In this document: in pieces, positions 1 to 7,791 of the stretch
Numbering within the stretch: the stretch's first letter is position 1
Layout of the letters: every line of letters begins with the position of its first letter
Assembly: GCA_905221505.1 (NCBI GenBank)
Contig: CAJNDL010000035.1
Span: forward strand, 1-20,809
Direction: 5' to 3'
Source of the DNA: a bacterium
GTDB lineage: Bacteria; Bacillota; Bacilli; Lactobacillales; Streptococcaceae
Length of the DNA: 20,809 nucleotides
Notes under the pieces: generated by a model
What the model was told of the DNA's origin: nothing
What the model saw: the letters and a program-made list of their open reading frames with translations, nothing else
The model's database searches: none
Made by a program: the position numbers and the translations under genes

Positions 1-20
1 GTTAACTGATTATCAAGCAT
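1..20 (-). CDS. Start of an unidentified gene (N-terminal codons only)
   Basis: Reading the minus strand, ATG at 20 begins M-L-D-N-Q-L and runs off the left edge of the window. A second ATG lies directly upstream at 23. An AGGTG ribosome binding sequence (26-30) is five bases from the ATG at 20, which favours that start, and an extended -10 element (39-47) lies just upstream. Six codons are too few to identify the product, so that it is a gene at all is inferred from promoter, ribosome site and open frame together. Confidence 0.4.
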
Positions 21-38
21 CATTTCACCTCATCTCTA

Positions 39-47
39 GTATAACAA
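39..47 (-). promoter_or_regulatory. Extended -10 promoter of the gene at the left edge
   Basis: The minus strand reads TG-T-TATACT, an extended -10 element 19 bases before the proposed start codon. No good -35 hexamer is present, since that position falls in the pflA terminator hairpin. Extended -10 promoters often manage without one in streptococci. Confidence 0.45.
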
Positions 48-72
48 AAAAGCCATCAATTGATGACTTTTT
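46..72 (-). terminator. Intrinsic terminator of pflA
   Basis: A near-perfect palindrome (arms AAAAAGTCATC and GATGGCTTTTT, loop AATT, one G-T wobble) lies 30 bases after the pflA stop codon and is followed on the minus strand by six T. The symmetry means it could also stop plus-strand transcription. Confidence 0.75.
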
Positions 73-102
73 CAGTGGGCTCTTTTCCATCAGGCTTCTT
101 TT

Positions 103-897
103 CTATCCATGTACACGTTTCATATAGTCTTGATAACTTTCGGTATCCATGAGTTTCTTGGCATTCTTAACACGATCTGCTGTTGGTGGTTTGACTCCTT
201 CGAGTGAATAAGGAATCCCAAGTTCACGCCACTTGAACTCACCCATAGTATGATAAGGCAGAATTTCAAACTTATCAACATTTTTGAGGGTCTTGACGAA
301 CTTACCAAGTTCAATCAAGTCATCGTCTCTGTCTGTCAATCCTGGAACTAGCACGTGGCGAATCCAGACAGGTTTTCCAATATCTGATAGATACTGAGCA
401 CAGGCCAAGATATTTTTATTGGTTTGGCTAGTGACAATCTTGTGCTGTTCTTCGTTGATTTCCTTGATATCCAAGAGGACCAAGTCAGTGACAGCCATGA
501 GTTTGTCAAACTTTTCAAGGTAACGTGGTTTATTACGGAATGGAAGGGCACAGGTATCCAAGGTACAGTGGATTCCTTGTTCCTTAGCCTTGGTGAAGAG
601 GGCAATCAGAAAATCAATCTGCAAGAGAGCTTCTCCTCCACTGACTGTAATTCCACCCTTGTTTCCCCAGAAACCGCGGTAGCGCAAGGCCTCTGTCAAG
701 ACATCATCTACCGTCCGTTCACGTGATTTATTGGACTCCATAGCCCAAGTGTCCGGGTTGTGGCAATACTGGCAACGCATGTGACAGCCTTGCAAAAAGA
801 CAATAAAGCGAATCCCAGGCCCATCTACCGAACCAAAGCTTTCTGTCGAATGCACCATTCCTGTCACTTGTCCATAATCAATTGTTTCTTCAGACAT
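103..897 (-). CDS. pflA: Pyruvate formate-lyase activating enzyme
   Basis: A 264-residue radical SAM enzyme of the cytoplasm that installs the glycyl radical on pyruvate formate-lyase. This switches on anaerobic mixed-acid fermentation of pyruvate to acetyl-CoA and formate. The CxxxCxxC cluster motif is C38, C42, C45 and the SAM-binding SGGEA is at 86-90. Length and N-terminal layout (Y8...ESFGSVDGPG, 19-28) match the family. The ATG at 897 has an AGGAAGG ribosome site seven bases upstream. The gene is alone, with its own promoter, a cre-like site at the start of transcription and a terminator. The pyruvate formate-lyase it activates is not in this window. That it is PflA rather than the activator of another glycyl-radical enzyme rests on the lack of an extra ferredoxin domain between the cluster motif and SGGEA. 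Confidence 0.96.
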   Translation of the reverse strand: MSEETIDYGQVTGMVHSTESFGSVDGPGIRFIVFLQGCHMRCQYCHNPDTWAMESNKSRERTVDDVLTEALRYRGFWGNKGGITVSGGEALLQIDFLIALFTKAKEQGIHCTLDTCALPFRNKPRYLEKFDKLMAVTDLVLLDIKEINEEQHKIVTSQTNKNILACAQYLSDIGKPVWIRHVLVPGLTDRDDDLIELGKFVKTLKNVDKFEILPYHTMGEFKWRELGIPYSLEGVKPPTADRVKNAKKLMDTESYQDYMKRVHG

Positions 898-911
898 ATC
901 GTTACCTTCCT

Positions 912-925
912 TGAAAACGTTTTAT
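912..925 (-). promoter_or_regulatory. cre-like CcpA site at the pflA transcription start
   Basis: TGAAAACGTTTTAT matches the catabolite-responsive consensus TGWAANCGNTNWCA at 12 of 14 positions and is strongly palindromic about the central ACGT. It spans roughly +1 to +14 of the pflA promoter, where bound CcpA would repress. Function is inferred. Confidence 0.6.
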
Positions 926-931
926 AGTTTT

Positions 932-959
932 ATTATATCACGACTTGAAGGAAAAACAA
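932..959 (-). promoter_or_regulatory. pflA promoter
   Basis: On the minus strand, TTGTTT (959-954), a 16-base spacer and TATAAT (937-932) preceded by TGA, giving an extended -10. The predicted start near 925 lies in the cre-like site, leaving a leader of about 28 bases. Confidence 0.7.
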
Positions 960-1022
960 GATTTTTGCCTATTTTTTAGAAAGCAATCTGTTTTTCAATT
1001 TCATTTTCAATTAATTATCATT

Positions 1023-2273
1023 TTATTCTTCAAAATCAAAACCATACAAGGTTGCAAAATAGTCCTCAGGGCGCTCTGCACGGCGGATTTGACGGGCTTT
1101 ACCTTCTTCGGTATAGAGGATTTCCGCAGAACGAAGTTTGGCATTGTACTGGTAGCCCATTGAAAAACCGTGGGCACCTGTATCATGAATCACCAGCAAA
1201 TCACCGATTTCTGTATGAGGTAACTTGCGATTCACTGCAAATTTATCATTGTTTTCGCAGAGTGAACCAACCACGTCTACTACTTCAGCTGGTCCTTCTG
1301 GATGTGTCAGGTTGGTAATATGGTGGTAGGCTCCGTACATGGCTGGACGCATGAGGTTGACTGCTGAAGCATCCACACCTAGATAGGTACGGTAAGTTTT
1401 CTTCTTATGAGTGACTCTTGTGACCAAAGCACCGTGAGGGGCTAGCATAAAACGACCCAATTCTGTGAAAATCTTGACCTGACCAAGACCTGCTGGCGTA
1501 AGGACCTCTTCATACACCTTACGAACTCCCTCACCAATCAAGGCAATATCATTTGGCTCCTGGTCTGGACGATAGTTGACTCCAATACCACCAGAAAGAT
1601 TGATAAAATCTAGCGAAATATCCAACTTTTCCTTGATCTCAACAGCCAATTCAAAGAGCTGACGCGCCAACTCTGGATAATAGAGATGGGTCACGGTATT
1701 GGATGCTAGGAAGGAGTGAATCCCAAAGGTCTTAGCTCCTTTTTCCTTCAAGATAGCAAAGGCTTCAAAGAGCTGGTCCTTGGTCATACCAAACTTGGCT
1801 TCTCCAGGATTGTCCATAATGTCTGTCCCCAGTTCAAAAACACCGCCAGGATTGTAACGACAAGAGATGATTTCTGGAATGCCTGCCGCTCGCTCCAAAT
1901 GTTCAATATCTTCAAAGGCATCCAAGTTAATGGTCGCACCTAATTCACGCGCATAGGCATATTCCTTGTCTGGCGTGTTGTTAGAAGAGAACATAATCTC
2001 AGAACCTGGAAAGTCCAGTTTATGGCTCATCAAGAGCTCTACATAACTAGAGCAGTCCACACCGCAACCTTCCTCTTGGAGGATTTTCAAGATAGCTGGT
2101 GTTGGAGTTGCCTTAACTGCAAAATATTCCTTAAAACCTTTGTTCCACGAAAAGGCTTGGTTGACAGCTCTTGCCTTCTCACGAATCCCCTTCTCATCAT
2201 ACAAGTGAAAGGGAGTCGGGAACTCGGCAACAATCTCTTCTAACTCTTCTCTATTGATAAATGGTGTTTTCAT
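1023..2273 (-). CDS. lysA: Diaminopimelate decarboxylase
   Basis: A 416-residue fold-type III PLP enzyme that converts meso-diaminopimelate to L-lysine, the last step of lysine synthesis. This matters here because streptococci use lysine in peptidoglycan. The PLP-binding lysine is K54 (FAVKATPTP, 51-59) and the histidine that stacks on the cofactor is H186. The phosphate-binding glycine loop GGIG is at 228-231, ELGR at 271-274 supplies the substrate/PLP contacts, and the cross-subunit cysteine motif is GSLCENND (336-343, C339). Y375 fits the C-terminal tyrosine. Length is typical. The ATG has AAGGAAG upstream. It follows purR by 66 bases in the same direction, with a weak hairpin between, so it may be partly transcribed from purR. 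No other lysine genes are nearby. Confidence 0.93.
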   Translation of the reverse strand: MKTPFINREELEEIVAEFPTPFHLYDEKGIREKARAVNQAFSWNKGFKEYFAVKATPTPAILKILQEEGCGVDCSSYVELLMSHKLDFPGSEIMFSSNNTPDKEYAYARELGATINLDAFEDIEHLERAAGIPEIISCRYNPGGVFELGTDIMDNPGEAKFGMTKDQLFEAFAILKEKGAKTFGIHSFLASNTVTHLYYPELARQLFELAVEIKEKLDISLDFINLSGGIGVNYRPDQEPNDIALIGEGVRKVYEEVLTPAGLGQVKIFTELGRFMLAPHGALVTRVTHKKKTYRTYLGVDASAVNLMRPAMYGAYHHITNLTHPEGPAEVVDVVGSLCENNDKFAVNRKLPHTEIGDLLVIHDTGAHGFSMGYQYNAKLRSAEILYTEEGKARQIRRAERPEDYFATLYGFDFEE

Positions 2274-2300
2274 AAGCTTCCTTCTATTCTATTTGCAAAG

Positions 2301-2328
2301 AAAGGCTGGGACAATCGTTCCAACCTTT
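2301..2328 (-). terminator. Weak hairpin between purR and lysA
   Basis: Nine-base arms (AAAGGTTGG and CCAGCCTTT on the minus strand, one G-T pair) with a ten-base loop, followed by TCTTTGC rather than a clean T run. It probably gives partial termination after purR, leaving some readthrough into lysA. Confidence 0.5.
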
Positions 2329-2339
2329 AGTTCTATCTC

Positions 2340-3164
2340 TTAATCTTCGTCAAAGATATTGCCAACCTCAACATCGATGGCTTGGTTCTTGACATCAATA
2401 TTGGTTACTTTCAAGAGTGACTTGTAGTCAAATTGCTTTTCACGTTCTTCTTGGGCATTGTCCGCAAAGACTGCGACACCAGCCAATTCTGAATCAAACT
2501 CACGCAAGAGGCTGATCATCCCATTGACAGTTCCGCCACCTTTCAAGAAGTCATCCACAATCAAGACACGGCTGCCGGCCTTTAGACTGCGTTTTGAAAG
2601 GAACATTTTCTCAATGCGGTCACCACTTGAACCTGAAACATAGTTGACGCTGACAGTTGAACCTTCGGTAATTTTCAAGTCACGGCGCACAATGACAAAA
2701 GGAACATTGAGGACATTGGCAACTGCATTTGCAAGTGGCACACCCTTAGTCGCTACTGTCATAACTGCATCAATTTTTTGATCCATAAAGCTCTTGGCAA
2801 TAATGCGACCAATATTTTTCAAGATAGCTGGTGTGCTAAGTAAATCTGACAAGTAGATATAGCCACCTGGCAAGATACGGTCACTTTCTGACAACTTGGC
2901 ACGCAAGTCCTCAACCATTTCTTTGGCATCCTGGCTCGAAATTGATGGTGTGAAGATGACACCCCCACCAGCCCCAGTTACAGTCTGGATGTGACCGATT
3001 TCGATTTCCTCAAAGGCACGTTTGATAATCACGATATCTTCTGAGATGGATGATTTAGCAGATTCATACTTTTCAGCAAACGTATTGAGACTAGTTAGTT
3101 TATAAGGATTATTAATCAAATAGTTGGAAATGACAACCATCCGATCACTTCTTCTTAATTTCAT
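2340..3164 (-). CDS. purR: Purine operon regulator PurR
   Basis: A 274-residue cytoplasmic regulator of the Gram-positive PurR family, unrelated to LacI-type PurR. Residues 1-75 form a winged-helix DNA-binding domain (KLRRSDRMVVISNYLINNP). The rest is a phosphoribosyltransferase-like domain with the PRPP-binding loop VLIVDDFLKGGGT at 200-212. The family binds PurBox DNA and senses PRPP to control purine synthesis genes. The ATG at 3164 has only a weak GGGA ribosome site, and the next methionine (residue 9) would cut into the DNA-binding domain, so I keep the first. The leader is about 190 bases and holds a BOX element. A near-perfect PurBox overlaps the promoter, suggesting self-regulation. 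Confidence 0.95.
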   Translation of the reverse strand: MKLRRSDRMVVISNYLINNPYKLTSLNTFAEKYESAKSSISEDIVIIKRAFEEIEIGHIQTVTGAGGGVIFTPSISSQDAKEMVEDLRAKLSESDRILPGGYIYLSDLLSTPAILKNIGRIIAKSFMDQKIDAVMTVATKGVPLANAVANVLNVPFVIVRRDLKITEGSTVSVNYVSGSSGDRIEKMFLSKRSLKAGSRVLIVDDFLKGGGTVNGMISLLREFDSELAGVAVFADNAQEEREKQFDYKSLLKVTNIDVKNQAIDVEVGNIFDED

Positions 3165-3181
3165 TTCTATTTCCCATTCTA

Positions 3182-3346
3182 TTTTTTTTCAAAAAATCAA
3201 AAAGCAAACTAGAAAGCTGGTCACTGGTAATTCAAAACACTGTTTTGAGATTGTCGATAGAACTGACAAAGTCCGTAATATACCTACATATATACATACG
3301 ACAAGGCGATGCTACCCTAGTTTGAAGAGATTTTCTAAGAGTATTC
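3182..3346 (+). repeat. Degenerate BOX element (boxA1-B1-C1)
   Basis: boxA is 3182-3240, with its first ten bases eroded to a T run. boxB is 3241-3285, beginning TGTTTTGAGATTGTCGATAG. boxC is about 3297-3346 and holds CGACAAGGCGATGCT and TTTGAAGAGATTTTC. About eleven extra AT-rich bases (3286-3296) separate boxB from boxC. The intact copy at 12134-12332 serves as a reference within the window. It lies on the minus-strand leader of purR, so it would be transcribed in antisense orientation. BOX elements are non-coding, RNA-structure-forming repeats of S. pneumoniae and relatives. Confidence 0.85.
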
Positions 3347-3363
3347 ATTTTTGTCTTTTACTT

Positions 3364-3396
3364 ATTATACCATATTCACATAAAAAAACGAACATT
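3364..3396 (-). promoter_or_regulatory. purR promoter with overlapping PurBox
   Basis: On the minus strand TGG-TATAAT (-10 at 3369-3364) is an extended -10. The -35 position (3392-3387, TTCGTT) is poor. On the plus strand, 3384-3396 reads AAAAACGAACATT, matching the PurBox consensus AWWWCCGAACWWT at 12 of 13 positions and covering that -35 slot. A weaker inverted match (10 of 13) lies at 3409-3421. Confidence 0.65.
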
Positions 3397-3430
3397 CTTA
3401 TCCTAAAAAATGCTCATTTTTCTTAAATTA

Positions 3431-4372
3431 TTAATCTAAATCTGGTTTATAGAAGGAACGATTGTCCATAGCGAAGATTTTATTGGTCATCTCTCCCTTA
3501 TCCACCAAAGCCAGAGCTGTTGACATCATCATCATGCTAGCATCCAGATTGTCAATCATATGAATAATCTCTGCCTCCATGATACGTGGACGAACCGGAC
3601 TTCCATACTCTAGTAAGCCGTGGTGACTGAGGATAACGTGGCGGAGCAGAACGACTTCTTCCTTGGTGTCATCGATGCCGAGTTCCATCACTGTCTTGGT
3701 AATTTCACTATCAATCAGAGCGATATGTCCAAGGAGATTGCCTCGCACTGTGTACTCAGTCTGGTCTGGTCCCGTCAACTCGATAACTTTAGCCAAGTCA
3801 TGTAGCATAATTCCTGCATAGAGCAGGCTCTTATTGAGCTGAGGATAGACCTCACTAATGGCATCTGCTAAACGCACCATGGTCGCCGTATGATAGGCCA
3901 ATCCCGTTTCAAAGGCATGGTGGTTGGTCTTGGCAGCTGGATAAGAGTAAAATTCCTTATCGTACTTGGTGTAGAGATTTCGGACAATTCGTTGCCAAAC
4001 AGGATTTTCAATTTTAAAAATCATTTGCGCCATGTAGTCACGGATTTCCTTGACATCAACTGGCGACTTGACCTTGAAATCAGCTGGGTCATTTGGTTCG
4101 CCAGGTTGAGGCAAGCGCAAGGTAATTTGATTGACCTGAGGGGTATTGTTATAAACTTCTCGGCGCCCTTTCATGTGAACAACCTTACCTGCGGTAAAGG
4201 CCTCAACGTTATGAGGTTGGGCATCCCAGAGTTTCCCTTCAATCTCGCCACTATCATCTTGGAAGGTAAAGGCTAGGTAGTTTTTCCCAGCGCGAGTTTG
4301 TCTCAGGTCAGCTGACTTGATTAGGTAAAAGCCTTCAAACAGCTCATCTTTTTTCATGTGACTAATCTTCAT
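3431..4372 (-). CDS. cbf1: 3'-5' exoribonuclease YhaM/Cbf1 family
   Basis: A 313-residue protein with an N-terminal OB fold (about 12-90) and a C-terminal HD metal-dependent domain (about 145-300). HD ligands are visible in HHAFETGLAYH (151-161) and the HDLAK motif (191-195). Family members are cytoplasmic 3'-5' exoribonucleases that trim RNA ends, including small RNAs; in pneumococcus the gene is called cbf1. I chose the ATG at 4372. The open frame continues upstream for 28 codons inside rmuC, but those residues are not family-like, and starting at 4372 gives the usual length with an 11-base overlap with the rmuC stop (translational coupling). It is the last gene of the eight-gene run. No terminator was found between it and the purR promoter, so readthrough into purR is possible. 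Confidence 0.92.
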   Translation of the reverse strand: MKISHMKKDELFEGFYLIKSADLRQTRAGKNYLAFTFQDDSGEIEGKLWDAQPHNVEAFTAGKVVHMKGRREVYNNTPQVNQITLRLPQPGEPNDPADFKVKSPVDVKEIRDYMAQMIFKIENPVWQRIVRNLYTKYDKEFYSYPAAKTNHHAFETGLAYHTATMVRLADAISEVYPQLNKSLLYAGIMLHDLAKVIELTGPDQTEYTVRGNLLGHIALIDSEITKTVMELGIDDTKEEVVLLRHVILSHHGLLEYGSPVRPRIMEAEIIHMIDNLDASMMMMSTALALVDKGEMTNKIFAMDNRSFYKPDLD

Positions 4373-5618
4373 ATTCTTCCTCATCTTCTTGGAAATGGAG
4401 TAGATCAAGCGCAGGCTCACCTTCTGATAACTCAATGTGACGGAGCGTCCGCTCAATAGCTGTGGTACGACGGTTTAATAATTCATCAATATTGCCAGAG
4501 GCATGTTGGAGATGTTTTTGTGCCTTGACCAGAATGCCACCAAACTTGGCAAACTCGGTCTTGACACTGGCAAGAGTCTTGCTGATATGGTCAGCACTCT
4601 TCTGGATATTGAGAGTCTTGAAGCCAACCGATAGGGAGTTGAGCAGAGCTGACAGGGTACTAGGTCCAGCGACAATAATCTGCTCCTCCCGTCTCAAATC
4701 ATCAAAGAAAACCGGATTGCGGACGATTTCTGAGTAGAGACCTTCTGTCGGAACAAACAAAACTCCAAAATTGGTCGTCCGAGGCGGTGCTAGATACTTG
4801 CTCTTGATATCCTTGGCAAAGCGCTTGACGCTTGCTAGGAGTGACTTACGGCAGCGTTCAATCTCGTCCTTATCACCTGATTCATAAGCTTCTTCCAAGC
4901 GGTAATAATCCGCCAGTGGAAACTTGGAGTCAATCGGTAGGTAGACATATTCCTGGTCGCCTTGTCCGGGTAACTTGATGGCATACTCCACTCGTTCACT
5001 GGAGTTTTCAACCGTTGCAAATTCTCGTTCATACTGAGCAGGAGTCATGATGTCTTCGATGATTTGTCCCAGTTGCAATTCTCCCAAAATCCCTCGCGTC
5101 TTGGTTCCAGAGAGAACCTTGTTGAGGGCTCCGACATCGCGGGCAACTGTCTGCATTTCTCCAAGGCCGCGGTTAACAGACTCCAGTTGTTTGGAAACTG
5201 TCTCAAAGGAAGCCTGCAAGCGTGTCTGTAAGGTCTTTTCCAACTTTTCTTCGACCGTTTGGCGCATTTGTTCCAAACGTTGCTCATTTGATTCCTGCAG
5301 GGCTTGAAGCCGTTGGTCGGTCTTATCTCTAGTTTGCAAGAGATTATCTGTCATTTCTTGACGGACCTGAGTCAGACCTTGGTGCAATTCGATTCTCACT
5401 TCTTGCAGGCGATCGCTGACAGCCACTTCCAAATCTTTTTGATCCAGCTGGCTGGCTTGTCTGGCTTGTTCAAAACGATAATCCAACTGGTCTGACAGAT
5501 AATCTGCCTGATCCTCCAAGCTCTTGCTTAAGTGTTTTTCCTGCTTATCCTGCCTTTGCCAAATGAGAAAAAGCCCAGCTAGATTAGCAATTAATAATAG
5601 AACAAGTAAACTTTCCAT
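4362..5618 (-). CDS. rmuC: DNA recombination protein RmuC homologue
   Basis: A 418-residue membrane-anchored protein: one N-terminal transmembrane segment (about 3-20, LLVLLLIANLAGLFLIW), a long coiled coil rich in Q, E, R and L (about 25-160), then the RmuC domain with a predicted nuclease-like fold (GILGELQL 176-183, IDSKFP 229-234, VPTEGLYSE further on). In E. coli, loss of RmuC changes inversion between short repeats. The biochemical activity is not settled for this family. The ATG at 5618 is preceded by AGGAGG. An upstream ATG at 5660 would extend into thiN and disturb the membrane anchor, so I rejected it. The thiN stop is one base before the start, and the end overlaps cbf1 by 11 bases. 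Confidence 0.9.
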   Translation of the reverse strand: MESLLVLLLIANLAGLFLIWQRQDKQEKHLSKSLEDQADYLSDQLDYRFEQARQASQLDQKDLEVAVSDRLQEVRIELHQGLTQVRQEMTDNLLQTRDKTDQRLQALQESNEQRLEQMRQTVEEKLEKTLQTRLQASFETVSKQLESVNRGLGEMQTVARDVGALNKVLSGTKTRGILGELQLGQIIEDIMTPAQYEREFATVENSSERVEYAIKLPGQGDQEYVYLPIDSKFPLADYYRLEEAYESGDKDEIERCRKSLLASVKRFAKDIKSKYLAPPRTTNFGVLFVPTEGLYSEIVRNPVFFDDLRREEQIIVAGPSTLSALLNSLSVGFKTLNIQKSADHISKTLASVKTEFAKFGGILVKAQKHLQHASGNIDELLNRRTTAIERTLRHIELSEGEPALDLLHFQEDEEEYED

Positions 5619-5619
5619 C

Positions 5620-6282
5620 CTACCTCCTGTCCTTGCTATGCAAGACAACCACATAGCCATCTGGGCAAGTCACCGAAACTTCCCTACCTATATATTCGTT
5701 AGAAGCGTACACTTTTTTAAAGAAAAAATTTTCCTCTGTCAACTCATACTTGGCACCAAGAATGGTCAACTGGCTATCTCGAACTGGCATAAAGGCTAGG
5801 TAGTCATAGTCTGAACGCGGTTCTAGCTGACTGATCCCTTCTGGACAATAGGCAATCAAATTTTGCCCATCCTCAATCGCTATCTGACGCATATAGGGGG
5901 CCAACTTTGGATTGCTAGGCAGAAAGACGTTAGCCAACATATGGTCAATACGGCCACCCAAAGCACCGAAAATAGTGACTTGAGCCTGAGGATTTTGCTC
6001 AAAGATGGTTAAAAGAGCCAATTCCAGATCAGTATCATCTTTTTCTGGTCGCGCTTGGACAAAATGCTGAGCACATTTTTGAATCAACTGACGCTCTTCT
6101 GCGGTTACAGAATCAAAATCCCCAACTGCTATGGCGAGAGGAAGTTTTTCCTCCAAGACCCAGAGCGAGCCCCGATCCACACCGACAAAGCAATCAAAGT
6201 CCGTCCGATAATGACCGCGGTCTCCTCCTGCAAAAACGGCAACCCTAGTCCAGTTGTTTTCTGAGAGTTTGTACTCGCTCAT
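5620..6282 (-). CDS. thiN: Thiamine pyrophosphokinase
   Basis: A cytoplasmic enzyme that transfers pyrophosphate from ATP to thiamine, making thiamine diphosphate. This cofactor is needed by transketolase, the pathway partner of the upstream rpe. Motifs: GDFDS (54-58), KDDTD (81-85) and GGRIDH (109-114), numbered from the ATG at 6282. That ATG has GGGAG six bases upstream and lies 38 bases inside rpe, giving 220 residues. The conserved first strand (VAVFAGG) begins only at residue 14, and homologues I remember start with Met at or near the Trp at residue 11. Here that codon is TGG, so either translation begins upstream as annotated or a non-ATG codon is used. The kinase identity is secure and the start is not. 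Confidence 0.88.
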   Translation of the reverse strand: MSEYKLSENNWTRVAVFAGGDRGHYRTDFDCFVGVDRGSLWVLEEKLPLAIAVGDFDSVTAEERQLIQKCAQHFVQARPEKDDTDLELALLTIFEQNPQAQVTIFGALGGRIDHMLANVFLPSNPKLAPYMRQIAIEDGQNLIAYCPEGISQLEPRSDYDYLAFMPVRDSQLTILGAKYELTEENFFFKKVYASNEYIGREVSVTCPDGYVVVLHSKDRR

Positions 6283-6901
6283 TGACATCTCCCTTAAAGA
6301 CATAGGAACCTGCTACAAAAACGGTCGCACCAGCTTCTTTAGCCTGAACAATGGTCTGATCATCAATCCCGCCATCCACTTCTATTTCAAAGTTCAAGCC
6401 TTTTTCCTCACGAAGGGCAACCAACTCACGAACCTTATCCATGGTTTCAGGTAGAAAAGCTTGTCCGCCAAATCCAGGGTTCACTGTCATGACCAAGACT
6501 TGATCAACTAGGTGAAGCACGTGCTTAATCGCCTCAACAGGCGTACCAGGGTTAATGACAACCGAAGGTTTGACACCGAGAGAGCGAATCTTTTGAAGGG
6601 CTCCATGAATATGAGGCGTTGCTTCTACATGAATACTAATGATGTCCGCCCCTGCACGCGCAAAATCTTCTAAATGATGCTCAGGATTCGCCACCATCAA
6701 GTGGCAATCAAAGACCATCTTGCTATGAGGGCGAAGAGCTTCGACTACACCTGCACCAAAACTGATTTGTGGTACAAAGTGACCGTCCATGACATCGATA
6801 TGGGCATACTCTGCACCAGTTGCTTCTAGGCGTTTGATTTCACGTTCAAAGTTGGCATAATCCGCTGCCAGAATTGACGGAGCAATCTTGTATTGAGACA
6901 T
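6245..6901 (-). CDS. rpe: Ribulose-phosphate 3-epimerase
   Basis: A 218-residue TIM-barrel enzyme that interconverts ribulose 5-phosphate and xylulose 5-phosphate in the pentose phosphate pathway. Metal and catalytic residues are visible: H34 and D36 in HIDVMDGHFVP, H67 in DCHLMV and D176 in EVDGGID. The loop NPGFGGQ (141-147) is the family signature. The ATG at 6901 has AAGGAG eight bases upstream and gives the standard length. The longer open frame upstream lies inside rsgA and is not family-like. The rsgA stop is ten bases upstream. The 3' end overlaps the proposed thiN start by 38 bases. Confidence 0.97.
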   Translation of the reverse strand: MSQYKIAPSILAADYANFEREIKRLEATGAEYAHIDVMDGHFVPQISFGAGVVEALRPHSKMVFDCHLMVANPEHHLEDFARAGADIISIHVEATPHIHGALQKIRSLGVKPSVVINPGTPVEAIKHVLHLVDQVLVMTVNPGFGGQAFLPETMDKVRELVALREEKGLNFEIEVDGGIDDQTIVQAKEAGATVFVAGSYVFKGDVNERVQTLRKQLD

Positions 6902-6911
6902 AGGCTTCTCC

Positions 6912-7790
6912 TTATTTTGGAATTTTTTTGCTGACTTTTTTATAGGTTTCTCTGCGATTTTCAATTTCGCTAAGGAATTGCAGGTAGTTGTCAAAACGGA
7001 AGGTGGCAATGGCACCTTCTTCAACAGCCGGCTTAACTGCGCAAGATGGTTCATGAGTATGGGTACAAGTGCGGAATTTACAGTCTCGGCTGACACTAGC
7101 AATCTCTGAGAAAGCCTGATTGAGGTCTTCAGCCGTTGATACTTCATAGTCCAGTGATGAGAATCCTGGCGTGTCTGCAATTTTACCCCCATTGAGGTTG
7201 TAAAAACTAACAGCTCGAGTAGTATGGCGACCACGACCTAGACTGTCTGAGATTTCTCCTGTTTCAAGATTGAGGTCTGGTGCAATTTTATTGAGAAGAG
7301 TTGATTTTCCAACACCCGTCTGGCCCATAAAGACTGTAACCTTGCCTGTCAACAAAGGCAGGAGTTCTTCTTTACTCGTCACAAAATCGTAACCAATGTC
7401 ACCATAGGTCTGCTGGTAAAAATCCAGTTCTCCTCTATCTTCCAGCAAGTCCATTTTAGAAATATAGACGATGGGATGAATACCCTTGTGCTCCAAAAGA
7501 ACCAAGAAACGATCCAGCAAATTGCTGTTGAAGTCCGGTTCCTTGACGGACATGATTACCACAGCTTGGTCAATATTGACAATAGGCGGACGGACCAGAC
7601 TGTTTTTCCGTCCGTGAATTTTGAGGATATAACCTTCTGAATTTTCCTCGGCAGAGAAATCTACCCAATCCCCAACATAGGGCGTATGACCTTTTTTACG
7701 AAAATTCCCACGCGCACGTGTCTGATAAACCCGACCCTCACTCTCCACATAGTAGAATCCAGCCAAGGCTTTAATGATTTGTCCCTGCAT
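6912..7790 (-). CDS. rsgA: Ribosome small subunit-dependent GTPase RsgA
   Basis: A 292-residue circularly permuted GTPase that acts late in 30S subunit assembly and checks the decoding centre. Domains in order: OB fold (1-70), then the GTPase with permuted motifs (G4 SKMD 111-114, G1 GQTGVGKST 156-164, G3 DTPGF 206-210), and a zinc-binding C-terminal region (C237, C242, H244, C250). SKMD replaces the textbook NKxD; T/S in the first place is common in this family. The start lies one base after the ksgA stop, so the two ribosome maturation genes are tightly coupled. Confidence 0.97.
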   Translation of the reverse strand: MQGQIIKALAGFYYVESEGRVYQTRARGNFRKKGHTPYVGDWVDFSAEENSEGYILKIHGRKNSLVRPPIVNIDQAVVIMSVKEPDFNSNLLDRFLVLLEHKGIHPIVYISKMDLLEDRGELDFYQQTYGDIGYDFVTSKEELLPLLTGKVTVFMGQTGVGKSTLLNKIAPDLNLETGEISDSLGRGRHTTRAVSFYNLNGGKIADTPGFSSLDYEVSTAEDLNQAFSEIASVSRDCKFRTCTHTHEPSCAVKPAVEEGAIATFRFDNYLQFLSEIENRRETYKKVSKKIPK

Positions 7791-7791
7791 C

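Noticed and set aside
2286..2314. TTGTCC-17-TAGAAT on the minus strand as a lysA promoter
   Set aside because: Its start site would fall near 2279, inside the lysA ribosome binding site, so the transcript could not be translated normally.
3124..3426. 100-residue plus-strand open frame across the purR upstream region
   Set aside because: It runs through the purR start, a BOX element and the purR promoter, has no ribosome site, and resembles no protein I know.
4373..4456. 28-codon N-terminal extension of cbf1
   Set aside because: It lies entirely in rmuC coding sequence, and the family length is reached from the ATG at 4372.
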